From: Sedimentisphaerales bacterium
GTDB lineage: Bacteria > Planctomycetota > Phycisphaerae > Sedimentisphaerales > SM23-30
Assembly (NCBI GenBank): GCA_028281535.1
Contig: JANQJS010000025.1
Location: 140,907-204,906, forward strand
Reading direction: 5' to 3'
Length of the DNA stretch: 64,000 bases
Numbering within the stretch: the stretch's first letter is position 1; every line of letters begins with the position of its first letter. The notes beneath the pieces were generated by a model. The model was not told where the DNA came from and did no database searches. It worked only from the letters and a program-made list of their open reading frames with translations. This document shows positions 1 through 7,778 of this stretch, piece by piece. The position numbers and the translations under genes are program-made.

Positions 1-2982
1 ATTCGCTAGTTCTCCAATGAGGCTACCAACGTTGTTATGTCCATTGACAATAGGATTTATTATGTCTAAATCTTTTACCTTGACGGTATTAAAATATTTG
101 CTCTTGATAATTTTAAATAAACCTACATGATTATGTAGGTTTGTACTAAAACTAAAATTTGAAATAGAAAAGTTGTTTCCATTAAATAGACCTGAGAATG
201 GAATGTTTATTTCTCCGATTAAATTAAAATCGTCATGGATGATCGAACTTAAATCAATATTGTTAATAAGTTGATAATGTTTATCCCAAAGAGGGTGCGC
301 TTTTCCTATGCTATTTAATTGAGATGCGTTCGCTATCAAATATGGTGATTCTATTGAACCATTTCCTCCGTTCGTTTCAAGAGGGCAATTGGTTATTAGA
401 TTGCCAATTTGATTCTCCCATAATAATTTAGGTAATGAGATAGATGCATCAATAGTCCATGATTCAAGACATCCCCAAGTGTCAAATGTTGATTCGGTCG
501 TCATTTCAAGGTTTGTTTTTCCTTCACCGCCTTGACTTATATTAACTCCTGATTGATCTATGTCCCAATAGGAAGAGAAGATAGTCTTGTTTGTTGTTTG
601 GCTGTATCCAATTAATCCTCCATATTCTATGTTGCCAATTACTTGGCCTGAGCTGTAGCAGTTTTGTATCACCGTGTTGAAATTTGCCTCACTGTATTCA
701 TCTAGATAACCAATTAATCCACCTATTTTAGAATTACCAGTTACGGCTGAAATGCTGTAACAATTTGTGATTATGCTATTGTCATTTATACCAATTAATC
801 CGCCGTAATGATTGGCGTTTCCATTTACAATGCCTGAACTATAACAGTGAGTAATGATGCCACGGAAATTAGCTCCGATTAATCCTCCCATATTTTCTGA
901 TGTACTATGCGTATCGCTTGTGCTTTTACAATATGTAATATTGGCATCTTCATTTGTCCCAACTAAACCTCCTACACTAAAACCTCCACTTACCATTCCC
1001 GATGAATAACTATTCTGTATTCTTCCCGATTCATAATTTCGGCCTGCAAGACCTCCTGTTGCATAGTTGCCAAATACTGTGCCGTTGAAATAACTATGTA
1101 ATATGTTCCCTTTGCTTTTGCCAACTAATCCGCCTGTATAATTGTCATGTCCATGAATAAATCCATTTTCAATATTGCAATTCGTTATTGTGCCTTGACC
1201 TATTTCTCCAACTAAGCAACCTGCATGGTTATTTCCAACGATGTTTGGATCATCTAAGGTAAGGTGTTCAATTATGATATGATTTGGATCTGCGTTATGA
1301 ATATATCCAAATAAGCCAACATGATTTTTGCTAGGTGAATTTATATGAAGGTTGGAAAGAGTGTTGCCGTTTCCATTGAAATTTCCAGAAAATGGTTTCA
1401 ATGGTAAACCAACGGTATTTATATTATTACTAAAAAAATATAAATCGAGGTTTTCTTGTAATTTAAAATGTTTGTTCCAATAAGCAGGTGTCTGGGAGAA
1501 AAAAATATATTGTTCAGTTGTTTCTATAAAAAATGGATTGTTAGGATCTCCGTTACCTGAAGCAAATTGAGGGCAATTTGATATAATGACTCCGCTATTA
1601 TTTTCCCAAGAAAGATTTGGTGTGTCAATATTTTCATTTATTGTCCAAATGTGATCCGGACATCCCCATGATGAAAAAGTTGAAGTTTGTTTTAATTCAT
1701 TTGTTGTTTTACCAATCCCACCACTGCTAACAAAGATACCCGTTGTGTCTGTGTCCCAGAACGAGGAGTATGTTCCATGCGATCGTGTAGCAGATCCAAT
1801 TAAACCACCAGTGCTAGAAATTCCCGTAACTATTCCGCTACTATAACAATTTATAATAATCCCGCCAAACGCACGACCGACTAATCCTCCAGTGCTTGAA
1901 TTTCCTATAGTGGTACATTTACTATAGCTATTATTTATTTCTCCTGAATTATCTCCAACAAATCCACCAATGTTCGTGTCACCATTTACCTGGCCTAGGC
2001 TGAAAGCTTCAGAGATTAAGCCTGAATTATTACCGACGAATCCACCGCAGCTATGTGTACCTGATATATTTGAATTACAATAACTTTTTATGATTGTTCC
2101 AGAATTTGATCCTGAAATTCCTCCAGAACTAAAAGATGTTGCGTTAATTATTGATGTGCTATGGCACATTCGAATGACACCTAAATTTCCTCCAGTTAAT
2201 CCACCTGAAGTATGTACGCCTGATACGGTGCCGCTGGTACTGCAATTTATAATTCTACCAGTGTTTTGGTTACTACCTACGAGATTACCTACTGATAGAT
2301 TTGTGCCGGTAATTATTCCAGAGCTGGTACAGTTTTCTATTAAGCCATGATTTAAACCGACAAGGCCACCAACTTTTTTCCCGCCAGTAACATTTGATGA
2401 GTTAGAACATGATTTTATTGTGCAGGAAGAATCTACTTTACCGATTAATCCTCCAATGGAATCACCAAAGTTTCCATTTGAATTTATATTACCAGAAACT
2501 GAATGGCAATTAATAATATGACCAGAAATGAGGTGTCCAACTAATGGGGCTGAAAGATTATATCCTTCGATAGATGGATTCAGTAATTCTAAATTTTTTA
2601 TAGTATATTCACTGTTGTTATTTGCTTTAACGTTACCAAACAAGCCAATGCCATGATAATGTATAGCGGGGTGAATATAAGTTAGATTACTAATAGTGTG
2701 GTGATTGCCATCAAAAGTACCAGTAAATGGATTGTGAAAAGTATCGCCGATAACATTATATTGATTACCTGTAAATTGCGAGAGATCAATATCAGCCATT
2801 AACTTGAAATGTTTATCCCAATCACTTGTGTTTACGCCAATGGAGTTCATTTGGTTTGGGTCGTAGATTAAATATGGCTCGTTTGGATCACCAGTTCCGC
2901 CACCGTATTGGGCTTGGGTTTGGTGGCTACTAATTAATAGTGCTATGATGATGATGAATAATATTGTTTTTATGTCATTCAT
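1..2982 (-). CDS. GLUG-repeat secreted/surface protein, 3' end outside window
   Basis: I translated the minus strand from the ATG at 2982-2980 and found it open for 994 codons to the window edge, so the C-terminus is missing. Residues 1-24 form a signal peptide (MNDIKTILFIIIIALLISSH then QTQA). The rest is built from many GG-L/F/I-x-G motifs (GGLVG, GGLIG, GGFVG) of the GLUG family (PF07581) found in bacterial surface proteins. Three long modules of about 400 residues begin near residues 21, 470 and 865. Each opens with GDPNxPxxI, then W(D/N)KHF/YxL; the first two completed modules end with a WD...SGG.GKT.xE...WGC...WTI...CP block. The function is unknown; family members are large extracellular or adhesive proteins. 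The gene is preceded by GGAT rather than a strong ribosome site. It is high in Asn, Ser, Gly and Ile, as expected of a beta-solenoid-like repeat. Confidence 0.85.
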   Translation of the reverse strand, partial: MNDIKTILFIIIIALLISSHQTQAQYGGGTGDPNEPYLIYDPNQMNSIGVNTSDWDKHFKLMADIDLSQFTGNQYNVIGDTFHNPFTGTFDGNHHTISNLTYIHPAIHYHGIGLFGNVKANNNSEYTIKNLELLNPSIEGYNLSAPLVGHLISGHIINCHSVSGNINSNGNFGDSIGGLIGKVDSSCTIKSCSNSSNVTGGKKVGGLVGLNHGLIENCTSSGIITGTNLSVGNLVGSNQNTGRIINCSTSGTVSGVHTSGGLTGGNLGVIRMCHSTSIINATSFSSGGISGSNSGTIIKSYCNSNISGTHSCGGFVGNNSGLISEAFSLGQVNGDTNIGGFVGDNSGEINNSYSKCTTIGNSSTGGLVGRAFGGIIINCYSSGIVTGISSTGGLIGSATRSHGTYSSFWDTDTTGIFVSSGGIGKTTNELKQTSTFSSWGCPDHIWTINENIDTPNLSWENNSGVIISNCPQFASGNGDPNNPFFIETTEQYIFFSQTPAYWNKHFKLQENLDLYFFSNNINTVGLPLKPFSGNFNGNGNTLSNLHINSPSKNHVGLFGYIHNADPNHIIIEHLTLDDPNIVGNNHAGCLVGEIGQGTITNCNIENGFIHGHDNYTGGLVGKSKGNILHSYFNGTVFGNYATGGLAGRNYESGRIQNSYSSGMVSGGFSVGGLVGTNEDANITYCKSTSDTHSTSENMGGLIGANFRGIITHCYSSGIVNGNANHYGGLIGINDNSIITNCYSISAVTGNSKIGGLIGYLDEYSEANFNTVIQNCYSSGQVIGNIEYGGLIGYSQTTNKTIFSSYWDIDQSGVNISQGGEGKTNLEMTTESTFDTWGCLESWTIDASISLPKLLWENQIGNLITNCPLETNGGNGSIESPYLIANASQLNSIGKAHPLWDKHYQLINNIDLSSIIHDDFNLIGEINIPFSGLFNGNNFSISNFSFSTNLHNHVGLFKIIKSKYFNTVKVKDLDIINPIVNGHNNVGSLIGELAN

Positions 2983-3302
2983 TTTAATCCTGCTTACTTA
3001 TTTTGACCTTGCTTGGTTCTGTTTTGAGATAATTCCATTCTTTTGCGGGGGAAGAGTGACCTGGGGCCCGACTATCTTTTTCCTACAGATTTTATTGTAA
3101 TGGATTGGGGATAAAAGGTCAAAAACAAAGGTTTTGGAGATTTGGGGGAAATTGGATACAATGTGACATTCGAATTGTTTGATTGGAATATAGTTGTAGG
3201 GTAATCCTTTATTTTGTAGAGGGTTATGGTTTTTGGGGTGGCAGAGTATCGTTAAAGACATGGATTCCCGCCTACGCGGGAATGACAATATAAAGAGTTT
3301 AT
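2983..3302. other. Intergenic region between the GLUG gene and acpS
   Basis: The region separates divergently transcribed genes, so it should carry promoters for both. An open frame on the minus strand (2998-3288) encodes a low-quality peptide that begins inside a palindromic repeat and is not credible as a gene. The only clear structure is the palindrome at 3264-3283. Confidence 0.5.
3264..3283. repeat. Palindromic GC-rich element ATTCCCGC-ctac-GCGGGAAT
   Basis: This is a perfect 8-base inverted repeat with a 4-base loop. It is GC-rich in an AT-rich setting and sits 20 bases before the acpS start. The sequence matches the widespread short palindrome that produces spurious FPRRRES peptides in many genomes. 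It could be a mobile REP-like element or could form a hairpin in the acpS leader. Confidence 0.6.
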
Positions 3303-3698
3303 ATGAGTATTATTAATCATGGCATCGATCTGGTGGAATGCGGTCGCATTGAGCAGATGCTTTCCAAACATGATGAGCGGTTTTTGGATCGTGTGTTTAC
3401 TGCGGCTGAACAGGCTTATTGTGTTGGGCCGAAGTTGCAGATTGAGCGTTTGTCTGGACGGTTTGCTGTCAAAGAAGCGGTGCTGAAATTATTAGGTACC
3501 GGGCTTCGCGATGGTCTTTCGTGGACAGATATTGAGACGAAAAATGACCCGGCAGGAAAACCGTTGGTAGCATTGTCAGGTCAGTGTGCTGTGATTGCTA
3601 AAGAGTTGGGGATTGATCGGATTAGTGTGAGTATTACGCATACCAAAGATCTTGCGGTGGCTTCTGTGATTGCGTTAGGCGGTGAAGATGGAAACTAA
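3303..3698 (+). CDS. acpS: Holo-[acyl-carrier-protein] synthase
   Basis: AcpS transfers the 4'-phosphopantetheine group of coenzyme A to a conserved serine of apo-ACP, activating it for fatty acid synthesis in the cytoplasm. The 131-residue chain has the family length. It shows the N-terminal metal-binding motif GIDLVECGRIE, the central RFAVKEAVLKLLGTG motif with the Mg/CoA-binding Glu and Lys, and the C-terminal SITHTKDLAVASVIA strand. The ATG at 3303 follows a weak AAAGAG. The 3' end overlaps the start of mnmG by about 11 bases, so the two are probably translationally coupled. Confidence 0.95.
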   Translation: MSIINHGIDLVECGRIEQMLSKHDERFLDRVFTAAEQAYCVGPKLQIERLSGRFAVKEAVLKLLGTGLRDGLSWTDIETKNDPAGKPLVALSGQCAVIAKELGIDRISVSITHTKDLAVASVIALGGEDGN

Positions 3699-5523
3699 CT
3701 TTGACATTATTGTGGTTGGCGGGGGACATGCTGGATCAGAGGCAGCGCATGCCGCGGTGCGGATGGGTTGTAAGGTCGCACTCATGACGATGAGCGAAGA
3801 GACCATTGCTCAGATGAGTTGCAATCCGGCGATAGGTGGTTTGGCCAAAGGGCAAATTGTTCGTGAGATTGATGCGTTGGGCGGTTTAATGGGACTGGCG
3901 ATTGATAAAACCGGGATTCAGTTTCGTGTATTGAATCGACGCAAAGGACCGGCCGTGTGGGGGCCGCGTGCCCAAGCGGATAAATGGCAATACAAAGCTG
4001 CCGTTCAGCAGATGCTGAAAGAATTAGATAATTTAACGATCATTGAAGATACTATTTCTGATCTGATCGTCGAAGATAATATCGCAACGGGAGTGCTCGG
4101 TGGATCAGGAACCAGGTATACGGGTAAAGCGGTTATTCTTACCACTGGGACCTTTATGCGTGGGTTGATGCATACCGGGCTTGAACAGCAGGCAGGTGGT
4201 CGTGTGGGAGAACAATCTGCCGAAGGGATTTCAGATAGTTTAGCCAAAGCTGGGCTTACCCTCGAGCGTTTGAAAACAGGTACGCCGCCTCGTTTGGATG
4301 CTGAAACAATCGATTTTGAAAAAACCGAAGTGCAGTATGGCGACGACGAGCCGATGCCCTTTAGTTATTTGAACGAAAAAGTGGAATGTGACCAAATTAC
4401 TTGCTGGATTACTTATACCAATGCAACGACGCATGAAGCTATTATCAAAGATTTGGATAAGGCGCCCATGTATAATGGTCAGATCGATTCGACTGGCCCT
4501 CGCTATTGTCCCAGTATTGAAGATAAGGTGGTGCGTTTTGCTGATAAAGAGAGGCACTTGATTTTTCTGGAGCCGGAAGGGCGAGGCAGCAATTCGATTT
4601 ATTGTAATGGCATTAGTACATCACTGCCGAAAGAAACGCAGGAGAAATTGGTTCACAGCATACCTGGCCTGGAGAATGCCAAATTCTTACGTTATGGCTA
4701 TGCGGTCGAATATGATTATGTGCCCCCAGAACAAATTCGAGCGACCTTGGAATGTAAAAAGATCAATGGTCTCTTTTTGGCAGGTCAAATTAATGGCACC
4801 AGCGGCTATGAAGAAGCAGGCGGTCAAGGTCTCATGGCAGGCATTAACGCCGCACAGAAACTACTTGGTAAAGAGCCAGTCATTTTATCTCGTGATCAAG
4901 CTTATATTGGCGTGATGATTGATGATCTGGTGACCAAGGGGCTGGATGAGCCTTATCGAATGTTTACTTCGCGGGCTGAGCATCGCTTAATTTTGCGTAG
5001 CGACAATGCCGATGAGCGTTTGACACCGATTGGCTTTGAGATTGGCCTGGTTACGCAGCAGCGGATGGATCAGTTTAATGCTAAACTAACGCAGCTGGAA
5101 AAAATCCGTGAGTTTTTCGAGACAAAAAAACATCAAGGTAAGAAGCTGGCCGATTGTCTCAAGCAGCATGGCCATGATGAAAATTGGCTAATGGATGAAG
5201 TTCCAGAAATCAACGAATTTGGTATTCACAAATATGTCATCCTCAAGGCGGTGAATGACGTGCGTTACAGCGGCTATGTCGCCCGCGAAAAACGACTGAT
5301 CGAGAAGTTTCAGAAGGTGGAAGGTTTGCCATTACCAAAGAATTTTGATTATCACAAAATTACCCAGCTCCGCTACGAAGCTCAGGAAAAGCTCAATAAA
5401 TTCCAACCTGTCAATCTCGGCCAGGCCTCTCGAATCAGCGGCATCAATCCCGCTGATATTACCGTGCTCATGATCTTTATGGATGGACAACTATCTGGAG
5501 TGTCAAAAAAGTCATCAAGTTAA
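3688..5523 (+). CDS. mnmG: tRNA uridine-5-carboxymethylaminomethyl modification enzyme MnmG
   Basis: MnmG, with MnmE, uses FAD, methylene-THF and glycine or ammonium to install the cmnm5 group at wobble U34 of several tRNAs. The N-terminus has the FAD dinucleotide-binding motif VVGGGHAGSEAA, followed by SCNPAIGGLAKGQIVREIDALGG, a hallmark of the family (given here only as a short match). RMFTSRAEHRL and GLFLAGQINGTSGYEEAGGQ are also present. The length, 612 residues, is close to the usual 620-630. A GTG six bases upstream is possible, but the ATG at 3688 gives the usual N-terminus, METNFDIIVVGGG. MnmA (63448), which thiolates the same U34, lies at the other end of the window. Confidence 0.97.
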   Translation: METNFDIIVVGGGHAGSEAAHAAVRMGCKVALMTMSEETIAQMSCNPAIGGLAKGQIVREIDALGGLMGLAIDKTGIQFRVLNRRKGPAVWGPRAQADKWQYKAAVQQMLKELDNLTIIEDTISDLIVEDNIATGVLGGSGTRYTGKAVILTTGTFMRGLMHTGLEQQAGGRVGEQSAEGISDSLAKAGLTLERLKTGTPPRLDAETIDFEKTEVQYGDDEPMPFSYLNEKVECDQITCWITYTNATTHEAIIKDLDKAPMYNGQIDSTGPRYCPSIEDKVVRFADKERHLIFLEPEGRGSNSIYCNGISTSLPKETQEKLVHSIPGLENAKFLRYGYAVEYDYVPPEQIRATLECKKINGLFLAGQINGTSGYEEAGGQGLMAGINAAQKLLGKEPVILSRDQAYIGVMIDDLVTKGLDEPYRMFTSRAEHRLILRSDNADERLTPIGFEIGLVTQQRMDQFNAKLTQLEKIREFFETKKHQGKKLADCLKQHGHDENWLMDEVPEINEFGIHKYVILKAVNDVRYSGYVAREKRLIEKFQKVEGLPLPKNFDYHKITQLRYEAQEKLNKFQPVNLGQASRISGINPADITVLMIFMDGQLSGVSKKSSS

Positions 5524-5623
5524 GTGCGTATACAGGCTTGTATGGCTTTAGCGTGGGCGGTGGTTAATTTAGTTGTGATTATTAGGTTGAGAGGAGTTGT
5601 AAGGTGTTTGGTTTGGGCATAAA

Positions 5624-5654
5624 AAAAGCAGGTCTCTAGATGAAACCTGCTTTT
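5624..5654. terminator. Bidirectional Rho-independent terminator
   Basis: A stem pairs AAAAGCAGGT (5624-5633) with ACCTGCTTTT (5645-5654). An A-tract lies on the left and a T-tract on the right, so it can terminate mnmG on the plus strand and the convergent PEP-CTERM gene on the minus strand. Confidence 0.85.
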
Positions 5655-5675
5655 CGATTTTATCACAAATAATGC

Positions 5676-6329
5676 TTATAGCATGCGTCGGCGTCTTAGC
5701 CATCCAATGCTAGAAACACCTATCGTGCCTAATAGTAAGGCTCCAGGAGCAGGAACTGTAGGAGCGTTACCTGTTTTAACCACGACGTTGTCTAGGTAAA
5801 TAGCGGTGTCGTAGATTGGTCCGTCGCCTTCCAATGCAAAAATTAATTCAACCCACTGTCCGCCCATGCCAGTTAGGTCAATGCTAATGGTGTCACCAAC
5901 TTTTGTGCCGGCATTTTCCACATAGCCATTTTGAGTCTGATAGTAAAAATCATCGAAGCCAGGATTGTTCACTAGTGGATCATCGTTGTCATCAATAAGA
6001 AAAGCGTAAAAGTAATCTTGCTCATTATCATCGACATCGTATGTATCCATTTCAAAGTCAAATGAGAGGCAAACGGCGTTACTTGGAAGATAAAATTCTT
6101 GCCAAATTTCGCCACCATAGTTAACACCATCAAAAATGATGCCGAAATTGTTTCCGCCATCTTCATCGTGGTCTACATCGCCATCATAATCCCAGCCAGC
6201 ATCATTGGAGATGAAGTCAATTTCAAAATCTCCATTGGTTAATCCTGCTGAGGCTGACTGAGCCATCATGAGGGTTAACGAGAGTAAAATGGCCGCGAAA
6301 AAACTTTGTTGTTTTATTAATCTGCTCAT
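5676..6329 (-). CDS. PEP-CTERM sorting-domain protein
   Basis: This 217-residue exported protein has a signal peptide (hydrophobic stretch followed by QSASAG at residues 24-29). Its C-terminal anchor reads VPAPGALLLGTIGVSSIGWL followed by RRRR, the planctomycete form of the PEP-CTERM signal recognised by exosortase. The mature part is acidic, rich in Asp, Asn, Gly, Tyr and Phe. It contains the sequence AIYLDNVVV near the end, typical of carbohydrate-binding-like beta-sandwich domains in PEP-CTERM proteins. Processing would remove the anchor and attach the protein to the cell surface or matrix. The ribosome site TAGGAGA lies about eight bases before the ATG at 6329. No exosortase gene is visible in the window. 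Confidence 0.85.
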   Translation of the reverse strand: MSRLIKQQSFFAAILLSLTLMMAQSASAGLTNGDFEIDFISNDAGWDYDGDVDHDEDGGNNFGIIFDGVNYGGEIWQEFYLPSNAVCLSFDFEMDTYDVDDNEQDYFYAFLIDDNDDPLVNNPGFDDFYYQTQNGYVENAGTKVGDTISIDLTGMGGQWVELIFALEGDGPIYDTAIYLDNVVVKTGNAPTVPAPGALLLGTIGVSSIGWLRRRRML

Positions 6330-7160
6330 GTTGATTTTCTCCTACATCAATAGAAAATTGTTGTAAACTCCTTCACACTTTAAGTCTTTTTAGAATAACA
6401 TTTTAGCGTCACAAGCTTTATTGAATGCGTACTAAAACATCATAAAAACTATGAACATTCTCTATAATGTGCAAAATAAATACCATCTGATGCTATTCTA
6501 CTTAAATAACAGTTCCGATATTGTTTTAAAATTCTATGGCAACTTGCTTTATCTCAAGATAAAAAAATTATAAATCTTTAATAGAAAATTAGTTCTAGAA
6601 GCCATGATGATGTGAAATTTCAACAGGGCTATGCCCTCTTATGGTGATATCAGAGTCTTGCTTGTCGAAGGGGGCAAGTAAACTCAAGTGAACTTTTGTA
6701 TAATTATTAAATTTGTTATCTCCATCCAATATTAGGAAGATGGTAGAGAAAACAATTGAAAGGCTGTCATTTGGTGCTTGGGATTAATTGAAGGCCGATA
6801 AGTTCTCTTAAGCTGCTAATTATTTGAAAATCTTAGTTTGGGTCAAATTTGTCACAGTTGGATTTTTTTCGAGTTATGGCTCTTAAGAAGTTGGTGAAAC
6901 GAGCTGATTCTTTAGCAGAATGGATTCTCAGGGCTAATAATGGGGTTTTTTCTGACTGGCAAACTCCTCACAGGTTGATTAATCCTTACTACCGTTACAA
7001 TTCTTGTTAAACACCTATCTAGTAGTATTTTACGGTCATTGGTGGATTTAAGTTGACAAAAGTTCCCGTCGATAGTTAGTCTAGGAAAACTAGGTAAAGT
7101 TGATACGTGCATCTTTACATTATATCGACGGATTATGGAAGATGGGAAAATGAGGTTATT
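6330..7160. other. 830-base intergenic region, no gene seen
   Basis: This AT-rich region lies between the divergently oriented PEP-CTERM gene and the response-regulator gene, so it must hold promoters for both. A small hairpin AGGGC-tat-GCCCT lies near 6625-6638. A minus-strand open frame at 6912-7253 overlaps the start of the regulator gene and has no coding character. No RNA gene was recognised. Confidence 0.5.
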
Positions 7161-7727
7161 ATGAAAAAGGTATTTTCGACAGGTGAAGCGGCTGCCATAT
7201 GCAAGGTTAGTCAGCAGACAATCATCCGATGTTTCGATTCGGGTCGGTTGCAAGGGTTTAGGGTGCCTGGTTCTCGTTTTCGACGCATTCCGCGCGAGAG
7301 CTTAATCAAGTTTATGAAAGATAACGACATTCCGCTAGAATTGCTGGAATCTGGTAAACGCAAGGTTTTAGTGGTGGATGATGATCCTGAAATCGTTGAA
7401 TTGATGGTTGATGTCCTGGAGCGAGATGGCCGGTTTGAAGTTCGCACGGCCAGCAGCGGTTATGATGCCGGTGTGACCACTCAGGAATATCGTCCCGATT
7501 TGATTATTCTGGATTATATGCTACCTGATGTAAATGGTAGTGTGGTTTGTAAGACCATTCGTGACAACAATGCTTTTGAACATATGAAAATTATCATTGT
7601 CAGTGGTGTGGTTGATCAGGATGAGATTAGTTCGCTATTGGAAGTCGGTGCCGATGCGTTCATGCAAAAACCATTTAGTATTGATGAGTTGGTTGGGAAA
7701 ATTTCGGAACTATTAAGTGTTGATTAA
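7161..7727 (+). CDS. Response regulator with N-terminal excisionase-type HTH and C-terminal receiver domain
   Basis: The 188-residue protein starts at ATG 7161 (ribosome site TGAGG at 7151-7155); the frame is open further upstream, but that extension has no ribosome site. Residues 3-55 form a MerR/excisionase-type helix-turn-helix (STGEAAAICKVSQQTIIRCF, then the RRIPRESLIKFM wing). Residues 68-188 are a CheY-like receiver with the acidic pair VVDDDPE near 71-77, the phospho-acceptor Asp118 in LIILDYMLPD, and Lys in the MQKPF motif. Having the DNA-binding domain before the receiver is the reverse of the usual order. It lies 51 bases upstream of the HDOD-histidine kinase, its likely partner. 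The targets are unknown. Confidence 0.85.
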   Translation: MKKVFSTGEAAAICKVSQQTIIRCFDSGRLQGFRVPGSRFRRIPRESLIKFMKDNDIPLELLESGKRKVLVVDDDPEIVELMVDVLERDGRFEVRTASSGYDAGVTTQEYRPDLIILDYMLPDVNGSVVCKTIRDNNAFEHMKIIIVSGVVDQDEISSLLEVGADAFMQKPFSIDELVGKISELLSVD

Positions 7728-7778
7728 TTTAAAATCTAATATTTGTGGGTTCATATTGGGGAAAGATAGTTATCTACC

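Noticed and set aside
2998..3288. 96-residue open frame on the minus strand starting MSFPRRRES
   Set aside because: It begins inside a palindromic repeat known to create such peptides, and has no ribosome site or coding character.
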